A stretch of 51,677 nt of DNA. It comes from Planctomycetota bacterium. Lineage in GTDB: Bacteria; Planctomycetota; Planctomycetia; Pirellulales; Pirellulaceae. The position numbers and the translations under genes were made by a program. The DNA lies in NCBI GenBank assembly GCA_016872725.1, contig VGZC01000042.1:1-51677 (forward strand). Reading direction: 5' to 3'. Positions within the stretch are counted from its first letter, which is position 1; each line of letters starts with the position of its first letter. Positions 8,826 to 16,791 of this stretch are shown here, piece by piece. The notes beneath the pieces were generated by a model. It made no database searches and had not been told where the DNA came from. It was given only the letters and a program-made list of their open reading frames with translations.

Positions 8826-9728
8826 ATGCCGGGTTTTGGAACGCGGTCCGGGGGGGACCCTGGCCCCGCCGCAAGCACCGACTACCGACCGATCGGATCC
8901 GGCGAACCGATGTCGCGGCGCGCGTTCCCGCGCCTTGCCGCGGCATGGTGCGCGGTGCTCGGCGCGTCCATCACCCCGCGCCGCGCGTCGGCCGTCGAGG
9001 ACGCGAGCCGGGCATCCACGAGCCGCGACGCCTACGAGGATGCCGTCCGCGAACTGCCGCTCGGCGAACTGCGGTCCGACGTCAAGACGCAATTGATCGA
9101 GGTCGTCCGCGAGCCGACCCTTTATCGACGACTGCCGGTCGAGACCATCGACTGCGATCCGGAGCTCTACCTGCTGCTCGTGCGGTATCCCGAGGTTGTC
9201 GTCAACATGTGGCAACTGATGGGAATCACCAAAGTCCGGTTGGAACGGACCGCGCCCTACGCGCTCGACGCGACCGACGGCGCGGGAACGACGAGCAACA
9301 TCGAATTGGTGTACGGCAGCCGCGACAAACACATCGTGTACGGGACGGGATATTATGAAGGCCCCATGTTCCGGCGCCGGATCAACGGCCGATGCGTCCT
9401 CCTCCTGCGGTCCGGATACGAATCGACCGAAGGCGGCCGGTCGCTCGTCTCCAATCGCCTCGATGTTTTTGTCAGCCTCGACAACGTCGGCGCGGAGTTC
9501 GTCGCAAAAAGCCTGCATCCGCTGGTCGGGAAGACGGCGGACCACAACTTCGCCGAGACGACCCGGTTCCTGGCGCAGATCTCGCACCAGGCCGAAGTGA
9601 ATCAGCCCGGCATGAAGCGGCTCGTCGCGCGGCTGACCAATGTCGACGATTCGCTTCGGCAACGGTTCGGCGTAGTCGCCGAGTCGGTGGGCGACCGATC
9701 GGCGACCCGCGTCGCAAGCAAGAAGTAG
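8826..9728 (+). CDS. Exported planctomycete-type protein of unknown function
   Basis: The frame codes for 300 residues. From Met at 8910 (residue 29) it reads MSRRAFPRLAAAWCAVLGAS, a plausible signal peptide, so the true start may be 8910 (272 residues). I prefer 8826 in the listing only because GGGGGAAG sits just upstream. The body is well-ordered: PTLYRRLPVETIDCDPELYL, YPEVVVNMWQLMGITKV, IELVYGSRDKHIVYGTGYYE, RCVLLLRSGYESTEGGRSLV. It matches a type of exported protein I have met in planctomycetes, but I know no function for it. It converges on the PVC-haem gene. Confidence 0.65.
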   Translation: MPGFGTRSGGDPGPAASTDYRPIGSGEPMSRRAFPRLAAAWCAVLGASITPRRASAVEDASRASTSRDAYEDAVRELPLGELRSDVKTQLIEVVREPTLYRRLPVETIDCDPELYLLLVRYPEVVVNMWQLMGITKVRLERTAPYALDATDGAGTTSNIELVYGSRDKHIVYGTGYYEGPMFRRRINGRCVLLLRSGYESTEGGRSLVSNRLDVFVSLDNVGAEFVAKSLHPLVGKTADHNFAETTRFLAQISHQAEVNQPGMKRLVARLTNVDDSLRQRFGVVAESVGDRSATRVASKK

Positions 9729-9812
9729 GGCGATTCCGCGCCTCGGTCGATTCCCGTTCCGCCGTCCGGGAACGCGCCGCGCGTACGACGCGCGGCATCG
9801 GCGACGCTCGTC

Positions 9813-12800
9813 CTACCACGACATGCGGGCACCGAGCGGTACGAGATCGTTGAACCGATCGACCGGTTCCTTCGCCGTCCAGGCGATCCCGCGCAGCAAG
9901 AGGATCCGAAACAGGGGATCATCGAACGTCCAGTTGAAATGCCCGGGAATGCTGACGAAAACGCGTCCGTTGCCGTGATCGGTCGCCCACAGTTGGGGCG
10001 TGGCCTCGCCGTCCTCGGCGCTCGTCGCCAGCAACGTGATTTTTCCCGGATCGCCGCTCAGCAGCCAGTAACTTTCGTCGTACAGGCTCAGCCGGCTGAA
10101 ATTGCGGACTATGGGGTGGTCGGTGTTGTGAAAATCGAGCGTCAGCGGGCCGTGTCGGTATTTGATGTTGCCTCCGCGCGATGCGAGGCCGATCCGCCTC
10201 GCGAATTCGCGAGCCCGCTCATCCCCGTTAACCGCCCAATGGATGTAGACGGCGCCGCCTCCGCGCGCGAGGAATCGATCGAGACGTTCGGACCGTTTGG
10301 CGTCGAAGGCTCCCTTCTGGAAGAAGATGATGATATCGGCCGCTTCCCATGACGGGTCGTCGGGCGTGTCGCGCGCCTCGGAAACGGTGAGCGTCGGGTC
10401 GGCGGAAAGCCATTGCTGCCACGCGCGGCGCCATGCGGGATAGTCGTGCTCGCCGGGGCCATGGTCCTTCACGCCATCGACCAGAACGACGCGAAGCGGA
10501 CGCGGCGGAGTCGCCGGTTCAACCGCGCCCGCGAGCGCCGCCTCGACCTCCTCGGGAGTGCGGATCGGAGGCGCGTCGAGCGGCGCGTCGAGCGGCATGC
10601 TGGGCGCGGGCGTCAGTAGATAGGTCATCAAGTCGCGGACTTGATCGGGCGTGAGTTGCTCGTGGAGTCCTTTCGGCATGACCGACGCCGTCGCGGGGCG
10701 AATGGTCTCGACGTCGCCCTTGCGGATCCGGGTGGTCGCGCCTTTTTCATCGCCCAGCAATAGGTCGTCCCCGTCGGTCCGCGCGACGCCCGTCAGCGTC
10801 CTTCCGTCGCGCAGGACGCAGACGTAGCCCACGTGGTCGGGGTTGATCGCGAAGCTCGGGTCGACAATGTCCTTCCAGACCGACGCGTAGTCGCGATGGA
10901 TGAGGTTTTTCAGGCTGGGGCCGATCGTCGCCTTGTCGCCGGTGACCGCGTGGCATTTGGAACACGCGGCCGCCTCGCTCCGGAATACGCGGCGGCCCCG
11001 TCCCCAGTTTCCACCCGCCAATTCGGGCGGGACGGACGGCGGACCGGATGGAACCGGATCGGCGGCGCTTGGGCTCGCGTCGATCCAGGGAGGCAGGAAG
11101 CGCCGCACGGCGATCGGGCGAGGCTCGGCGTTCTCGTTCGTTGAAACGGACCATGACAGAAATCGGTCACTTCCATTTCCCGTCGCGATCGATACGGTCA
11201 CGGGGACCGCGTTCGGCGTTTCGCCCGCTTCGATGCGCGCTTCGAAAATGGAACCCGTCGCCGTCGCCGGTTCGGCGGTCGTTTCGGTCCCGCCCGTCCG
11301 AACGACGATCGGCCGGCCCGCCGCGATCCTCAGAGTCGCGGTCTCCTTGGGCCATTCGTAATCGATCGTCGCGCCGGGCTGGACCGCCGGTCGATAAATA
11401 TCGCGAAGGTCGACCTGGGCCTCGATCGTCAGCGTGCCTGGAAGGGCGAGGGCGCGCCAGAGGGGTTCGTGGTGCGCGCTGCCTTCGAGAAGGCGCCGCG
11501 CGACGGCCATGTCGGGATGGGGAAGCCGGCCGGACCACGCCGGTTCGGCCGTCCCCTCGGCGGGCCGCCATGTCGCGGCGACTCCATGAAGGGAGAAGTC
11601 CACGTCGATCGCGGCATCGGACGGGACGGCGTCGCCCGCGTTCGCCCGATTCCAATCGAGCATCGTGACGGCGTAGTGCGAGCCGGGAGCCATCGGCGCC
11701 GTTCGGATCACCATCGTTCGCCAGTCGTTGGTGACCGAAACGCCGAGCACGGCGAGTTCCCATCGGGGCGCGATCCGCTGCCGCTGCACGACCGCATACG
11801 GCGGCATGAGGTTCTCGAATCGGTCCCCGGCCCGCACATACGCGCCGAACTCGATCCGCAACCGTTGGCCCATACCGCTGAGCATCTCGGGGGCCAGCGC
11901 GCCGTCGAACGCGATCCGCACTTCACGATCCGACTCGGCCCACGCCGCAATCGGGCGCGGCACGGTGCCCGCATCCGGACGGATTCGAAACACCTTGCCG
12001 ATTCCCGTCGGTCCGGTTCCCCAATCGGGAGGCCCGGAATGGCATGCGACCACCAGATCCCCGTTCGGCGCGACGCACGCGTCGACCGTGAGCATCTGGA
12101 GGCATGCGATGAGCTGGGAGTCGGCGACATATCCCGACGGCGAGGGCACGATGCGCGTGCGCCAGATCTTGCCCCGCGATTCACCACAGACGATCGCGTC
12201 CCCTCTCCACGAGGCGGGACCGAACACCGGGCCGCCATGGACGCCTTCGTTGAACACCATGCCGCACGTGGATTGGTGCTGCGGACCGTAGTCATACGTC
12301 GATGGTTCGTCGAGCACCCCCGGATTGTGGCGCGGATGGCGGGGCGGAAACCCGTAGTGCAGGCCCGGGCGGATGTGCAGCAGTTCATCGAACGGATTGC
12401 CGTTCGAAAGCCACGTCGCGCCCTCCTGCTCCGTGCAAAAAAGGTCGCCCCGGTCATTGAACGCGAAGGCGATCGGAAAACGGATTCCCGTACAGACCGT
12501 CTCCCGCTTGCTGAAATCGGCCGAGACTTTTTGGACGGTCCCCCGCTCGCTTCCGATGTCGTACGCCGCTTTTCCTTGGTCGTCGATCAGGTAGGCGTTC
12601 GCGTAGTTCGCCGTACCGAGACCGAAATAGAGGTTCCCGCCGGCGTCCATGGCGAGCCCGACCGCGTCGACGTTTTGGGCGATCTCCTTCCATCCGGACG
12701 CGACGACGATTTCCTTGTCCGCTCGGTCGTCGCCGTCCGTATCGACGATCAGGGAGACCTTTCCCTTGCTCGAAACGAACAGCCCGCGGCCGCGCGGATC

Positions 12801-14042
12801 GCCGGCCTTGGTCAAGACGATCCCGATCGGTCCGCGGATGGTCCCCGCGTTCTTCCAAAACGGCTCGGCGCGGTCCTCGAGACCGTCCCCATTCGTGTCG
12901 CTCAGCAGGTGCACATCGCCGTTGTAGCCGAGCGTGACCAGTTTGCCGTCCTCTCGGAACCGAACGTTGTTGACGTTGGTGACGGCGACGGGCAGTTCGT
13001 GAACCGAGAACCCCGGCAAGAGCATCCGCACGTCGGGCGGATGCTCGACTTTGACCAGCGGAATGCCGAGTCGCCGTTCACGGGGAATGAGGCTTGGCAG
13101 GACGCCGGCCAGTTTCGCGTATTTCGACTTCAAATAGCCGCGCACCGCATCGGATTCCGCGGCGTTCAGCACGCGTCCGTAAACGAGAATCTCGGCGATA
13201 TCCGCCGCGGCAAACCCGCGCACGATCTGTTCCCCGGGGCCGTTCGTGTAGAACCGGGCTCCGATGGTGATGGGTTCGAGCGATAGGGGCGACCGTTCGA
13301 ACGGCCGCGAGCCCTCCGGCTTGCCGTCCATCAAGAGCCGCACCTCGCGCGAGGCGCCGTCGATAACCGCCTCGATCGTGTGGAGCGTTCCGAAAGGGTC
13401 CGCGCCTTGACGCAGGTTCCGCGCGCCTCCGAATCCGATGCCTTCCACGTTGAGTTGCTCGAACGACAGGGTCGGACCCGGCCCGAGATCGATGGTCAGG
13501 CCCGATTGATAGTCGCGTTTGTCGGGGGCGTTCGTGGCCAAGAGTCCCCGGAAATCGCCGGGATTCGCGTGAGGCGCCGCGACAAGGAAGACGGTGAGCG
13601 ATTCCCGAGCGGCGGGTTCGGCGGCGCGGCGCAGCGCGTCGTTGTCGCCGTCGAATCGAACAAACCAGCCGCCTTCCGCGGCATGCAGCGTCGGGCGCGA
13701 CGCCGGTTCCGATTGCGTCAGGTGCCGATCATGACCCGAGGCATCGGGCCATGCGTCGAGCGAGGCGCCGGATTCCAGCGCGGGTTGGCCGCCGGCGGCC
13801 CGCGCCGCGTTGATCCCGGCCGCGTCGAGCCAAAGGTCAAGCCCATCCCGAACGGGAAGCTCGCCATCCGCTCGCGCCGAACGAGTCGCGACGGCGAGCG
13901 CCGCGCCGGCCGCGATCCCGACGACGATCGCAACCGACGCGAAGGCCGCTCGGCGCCGCGTTCCGACGCCGACCGCGGGCCCTCGATCGGCCGCCATCGA
14001 AGGCGTCCACACTCCACAGAATCGTCTCGGCATCGCTCGCAT
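9813..14042 (-). CDS. Multidomain PVC-type haem protein: LamG, beta-propeller, cytochrome c, ThuA
   Basis: This exported protein of about 1409 residues has four parts. After a signal/anchor (about residues 32-57) comes a LamG/concanavalin-like domain (LDLWLDAAGIN... to about 310). Then comes a glucose/sorbosone dehydrogenase-like propeller of the putative membrane-bound dehydrogenase family (LLPGFSVHELPVAVTNVNNV, GLAMDAGGNLYFGLG). A cytochrome c module follows with CSKCH and LIHRDYASVWKDIVDPSFAI. A ThuA-like (class I amidotransferase fold) C terminus ends the protein (VVLVDGVKDHGPGEHDYPAW, DIIIFFQKGAF, HWAVNG). It probably oxidises a sugar or polyol in the periplasm, but the substrate is unknown. 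The frame opens to 14129; ATG 14042 has GAGG at a good distance. It directly follows the Gfo/Idh/MocA gene. Confidence 0.85.
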   Translation of the reverse strand: MRAMPRRFCGVWTPSMAADRGPAVGVGTRRRAAFASVAIVVGIAAGAALAVATRSARADGELPVRDGLDLWLDAAGINAARAAGGQPALESGASLDAWPDASGHDRHLTQSEPASRPTLHAAEGGWFVRFDGDNDALRRAAEPAARESLTVFLVAAPHANPGDFRGLLATNAPDKRDYQSGLTIDLGPGPTLSFEQLNVEGIGFGGARNLRQGADPFGTLHTIEAVIDGASREVRLLMDGKPEGSRPFERSPLSLEPITIGARFYTNGPGEQIVRGFAAADIAEILVYGRVLNAAESDAVRGYLKSKYAKLAGVLPSLIPRERRLGIPLVKVEHPPDVRMLLPGFSVHELPVAVTNVNNVRFREDGKLVTLGYNGDVHLLSDTNGDGLEDRAEPFWKNAGTIRGPIGIVLTKAGDPRGRGLFVSSKGKVSLIVDTDGDDRADKEIVVASGWKEIAQNVDAVGLAMDAGGNLYFGLGTANYANAYLIDDQGKAAYDIGSERGTVQKVSADFSKRETVCTGIRFPIAFAFNDRGDLFCTEQEGATWLSNGNPFDELLHIRPGLHYGFPPRHPRHNPGVLDEPSTYDYGPQHQSTCGMVFNEGVHGGPVFGPASWRGDAIVCGESRGKIWRTRIVPSPSGYVADSQLIACLQMLTVDACVAPNGDLVVACHSGPPDWGTGPTGIGKVFRIRPDAGTVPRPIAAWAESDREVRIAFDGALAPEMLSGMGQRLRIEFGAYVRAGDRFENLMPPYAVVQRQRIAPRWELAVLGVSVTNDWRTMVIRTAPMAPGSHYAVTMLDWNRANAGDAVPSDAAIDVDFSLHGVAATWRPAEGTAEPAWSGRLPHPDMAVARRLLEGSAHHEPLWRALALPGTLTIEAQVDLRDIYRPAVQPGATIDYEWPKETATLRIAAGRPIVVRTGGTETTAEPATATGSIFEARIEAGETPNAVPVTVSIATGNGSDRFLSWSVSTNENAEPRPIAVRRFLPPWIDASPSAADPVPSGPPSVPPELAGGNWGRGRRVFRSEAAACSKCHAVTGDKATIGPSLKNLIHRDYASVWKDIVDPSFAINPDHVGYVCVLRDGRTLTGVARTDGDDLLLGDEKGATTRIRKGDVETIRPATASVMPKGLHEQLTPDQVRDLMTYLLTPAPSMPLDAPLDAPPIRTPEEVEAALAGAVEPATPPRPLRVVLVDGVKDHGPGEHDYPAWRRAWQQWLSADPTLTVSEARDTPDDPSWEAADIIIFFQKGAFDAKRSERLDRFLARGGGAVYIHWAVNGDERAREFARRIGLASRGGNIKYRHGPLTLDFHNTDHPIVRNFSRLSLYDESYWLLSGDPGKITLLATSAEDGEATPQLWATDHGNGRVFVSIPGHFNWTFDDPLFRILLLRGIAWTAKEPVDRFNDLVPLGARMSW

Positions 14043-14140
14043 CGGAACCTCGCACGCGGGGGATCTCATATTTCGGCATTCATCGCGGCTCACGGTCGCC
14101 GGATGACACAAAACGGGCACGCGGAGCATCCGTAGGGCGA

Positions 14141-15223
14141 TCAGGCGGGTTTCCAGAGGTCGATCGGGCGTCTCGCATCGCTGGAAAACGGCAATGCGAT
14201 CTTGCGGCCCGTTCGCGCGGATTCGTAGGCCGCGAAAATCACTTCGAGTACCGCTCGACCGTCATCACCCGTCACGCGCGGAACGAGGTCGTCGAGCACG
14301 CAATCGACGAAGTGGGCCATCTCCTGGGGGAATCCGTAGTTCCACGCCTCTTCGTAGATCGGGAAACTCCATCCGACCGTCGAACCGCTCTTTTCCACCG
14401 CATAGTCGTAACCGACGGCGCTGTAGGTTTCAATCGCGTTGCCGCGCAGCAGATCGGCGTATGCCACGCCCGCCGAGCCGAAGAGCTCGGCCCGATCGTC
14501 CATTCCGCCCGGCTTCGTCCAGCTTTCCTCGGCCATCCCAACGACTCCGTTCGCGAATTCCACGATCAGGATGGCGTTGTCATCCCCGCGCGTCCGGTTG
14601 CCGTGCACTTGCGTACTCATCTGCGCGTAGACCGATCGGATGGGCGGCCGGTCGAGCATCCACCGGAAGAACTCGACGGCATGGCAGCCCATGTCCATGG
14701 TGACGCCGCCTCCCGACCGATCGACGTCCCAGAAATGATCGGCGTGCGGACCGTCGTGCTTTTCGGATTGCTTGATCAAGGTCAGCGCGCCGAGCGCGCC
14801 GGAATCGGCGAGCTGTTTCAGTCGCACGTATTTCGGCGCGAAACAGAGTTCCTCGGCGTACATCAGCTTCACCCGCGCCGACCGGCACGCCGCGATCATC
14901 CGGTCCGCCTCGGCGAGATTCAGGCAGAGGGGCTTCTCGATCACGATCTGTTTCCCGGCCAAGGCCGCGTCGACCACGATGGGACCGTGAAGATCGTTCG
15001 GAACGCCGATGACGACCATGTCGATATCCGGCCGTTCGAGCAACGCTCGGTAATCGTTCACCGCCTCGGGAATCCCGAACCGGTCCGCCAGTCCCGCCGC
15101 GCGGGCCGTCGATCGCGAGGCGACGGCGAGCAGCCGGGCGCGAGGGCACGCCGACAGCGACTCGGCGTGGATCCTGGATACGAAACCCGAACCGATCAGC
15201 CCCACACCCAGCGTCGTGTCCAT
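14141..15223 (-). CDS. Gfo/Idh/MocA-family NAD(P)-dependent oxidoreductase
   Basis: This 360-residue protein has an N-terminal Rossmann fold (GVGLIGSGFVSRIHA, GxGxxxxxH type) and the family EKP motif (VIEKPLCLN). Its substrate domain has GGGVTMDMGCHAVEFFRW, where Asp and His of the D-x-G-x-H pattern are the usual catalytic pair. Members oxidise or reduce sugars, inositols and related polyols; the substrate here cannot be read from sequence. AAGGGGTG precedes the ATG at 15223. Its start is 19 bp after the OYE stop, and its stop lies 98 bp before the preferred start of the haem protein, so the three genes are probably one operon. Confidence 0.9.
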   Translation of the reverse strand: MDTTLGVGLIGSGFVSRIHAESLSACPRARLLAVASRSTARAAGLADRFGIPEAVNDYRALLERPDIDMVVIGVPNDLHGPIVVDAALAGKQIVIEKPLCLNLAEADRMIAACRSARVKLMYAEELCFAPKYVRLKQLADSGALGALTLIKQSEKHDGPHADHFWDVDRSGGGVTMDMGCHAVEFFRWMLDRPPIRSVYAQMSTQVHGNRTRGDDNAILIVEFANGVVGMAEESWTKPGGMDDRAELFGSAGVAYADLLRGNAIETYSAVGYDYAVEKSGSTVGWSFPIYEEAWNYGFPQEMAHFVDCVLDDLVPRVTGDDGRAVLEVIFAAYESARTGRKIALPFSSDARRPIDLWKPA

Positions 15224-15242
15224 CCCGCACCCCTTGTGTTGT

Positions 15243-16712
15243 TCAATCGTCGGTCTGTCCGTGTCGTTCGTCGGCCTGTTTCGCGTCAAACAACGCGTCC
15301 GCCTCGGGGCGATTCTTGTAGAACGGATCGAGCGGAAAGCAACCGGAAACCAGGCCCTTTCGCGGCGCGGTCGTGCAATCGCTGAACGTGCGGCAGACCT
15401 TTTTTCTCGTGAGTTTTCCGAGGCGAAGGCAATCGTCGGGCAGTTCCGGGTAGGAAAGCACCATCCGCCCGATTCCAACCGACCCGATCCAAGCGTCTCG
15501 AACGACCGCTTGGGCGACGTGCGGCAAGTAGTCCTGCAAATACGTGTATCCGGTTCCGACCATCGGAAGATCGGGATAGGCCGCCTGGCAGCGCCGGGCC
15601 GCGTCGATCTGCCGCGCGACGCCGACGAGCGGGTCCTCGGGCGGCGCGTATCCGTCGCTGGGCGGGAAGATCGCCGGCCGTTGCATGTGGGGATTGTAGT
15701 ACGGACTTCCGCACGTGACGTTGATCGCGGTCACTCCCATCGATCGCAGCTTGCCGATGAGCCGGATCGGTTCATCGAGGTCGATGCGGAGCGGGTCATT
15801 CGGGTCGACGCCAAACGCGCAGTCATACGGCGCCAGATGCGCGTAGTCCACGGGTCGTCCGGCGATCTCGCCCATGATGAACGGCGGCGAGTCGAAGACG
15901 CTCATCCGTACGACGACCTGGAGTCCCGGGACCTCCTGGCGGATGCGGTCCACGATCGTGGCGAGCATGCGCGAACGTCCGTCGAGATCCCCGCCGAACG
16001 GACCGGTTCGGCGCCTCGCGCTCAGGAACTCGTGCAGCAAATAGCCGTGGCAACATTTGACGTCGACAAACGCGAATCCCGCTCGCCGCGCCGCGCGCGC
16101 GGACGCGACGTACGCGTCGATCACCCGGTGACCTTCGTCATCGGTAAGGACCACGGAATCGTCGCGCGGATCGATGCCGAATCTCGCGTCGAGCAGGGGA
16201 TGGTGGTAGGCGATGCGCGGTTCCATGCGGTTCGAGTTCGGTCGGCAGAATCGCCCGGAATGGGTGAGCTGGAGCCCGACGAAGAGGCCGTCGTCGGAGC
16301 CGTATCGTTCCACATGCGCGTTCGCGAGCGTTTCGCGGAGCGAGCTCAGGCCCTCAAGGTGTCCGGGGGTGGCCATGGTTTGCCGCGGATTGGCGCGGCC
16401 CTCGGGACATACGGCGGCCGCTTCACCGCCCCAAATCCACTTCGCTCCGCTGATCCCGAAATGGCGCCATCGCCGAAGGGTCAGCTCGGATGGAAAACCA
16501 TCCGGACCCGCGTCCCATCCTTCCATCGGATGGACGCACCATCGGTTCCCCACTCGAAAACCGCCGACATCGATCGGTCGCGCCAGGGGCGATTCCTCGT
16601 CGGCTCGCAGGATGCGGTCATCCGCCGGAATCGCGATGCGCAAGGCTCGGAGCCGCTCGCGAAAGGCGGTCACGTCCCGCAAAGCGGCGATCTTGGGGTA
16701 GGCCTTCGACAT
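15243..16712 (-). CDS. Old Yellow Enzyme-like NADH:flavin oxidoreductase
   Basis: This 489-residue protein is an FMN-dependent TIM-barrel of the OYE/2,4-dienoyl-CoA reductase group. Visible features are CVHPMEGWDAGPDG, GLQLTHSGRF (QLxHxGR), VDVKCCHGYLLHEFLS and GTGYTYLQDYLP. The C-terminal segment CRTFSDCTTAPRKGLVSGC recalls the [4Fe-4S] loop of trimethylamine dehydrogenase-type members but has only three of the four cysteines in that loop. It could reduce an activated C=C bond. It is probably the first gene of an operon with the Gfo/Idh/MocA and haem genes, 79 bp downstream of the helicase gene. Confidence 0.85.
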   Translation of the reverse strand: MSKAYPKIAALRDVTAFRERLRALRIAIPADDRILRADEESPLARPIDVGGFRVGNRWCVHPMEGWDAGPDGFPSELTLRRWRHFGISGAKWIWGGEAAAVCPEGRANPRQTMATPGHLEGLSSLRETLANAHVERYGSDDGLFVGLQLTHSGRFCRPNSNRMEPRIAYHHPLLDARFGIDPRDDSVVLTDDEGHRVIDAYVASARAARRAGFAFVDVKCCHGYLLHEFLSARRRTGPFGGDLDGRSRMLATIVDRIRQEVPGLQVVVRMSVFDSPPFIMGEIAGRPVDYAHLAPYDCAFGVDPNDPLRIDLDEPIRLIGKLRSMGVTAINVTCGSPYYNPHMQRPAIFPPSDGYAPPEDPLVGVARQIDAARRCQAAYPDLPMVGTGYTYLQDYLPHVAQAVVRDAWIGSVGIGRMVLSYPELPDDCLRLGKLTRKKVCRTFSDCTTAPRKGLVSGCFPLDPFYKNRPEADALFDAKQADERHGQTDD

Positions 16713-16791
16713 GGATGGTCATTCCAGGAGCGATAGCGGACACACGGCATTGCGGGGAAGGCGGGAGGAGTGAGCGGGTCGGATCGCGGCG

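Noticed and set aside
7544-9358. 604-codon plus-strand open frame
   Set aside because: It is antisense to the HEAT gene and then overlaps the real gene at 8826 in another frame; no homology or leader.
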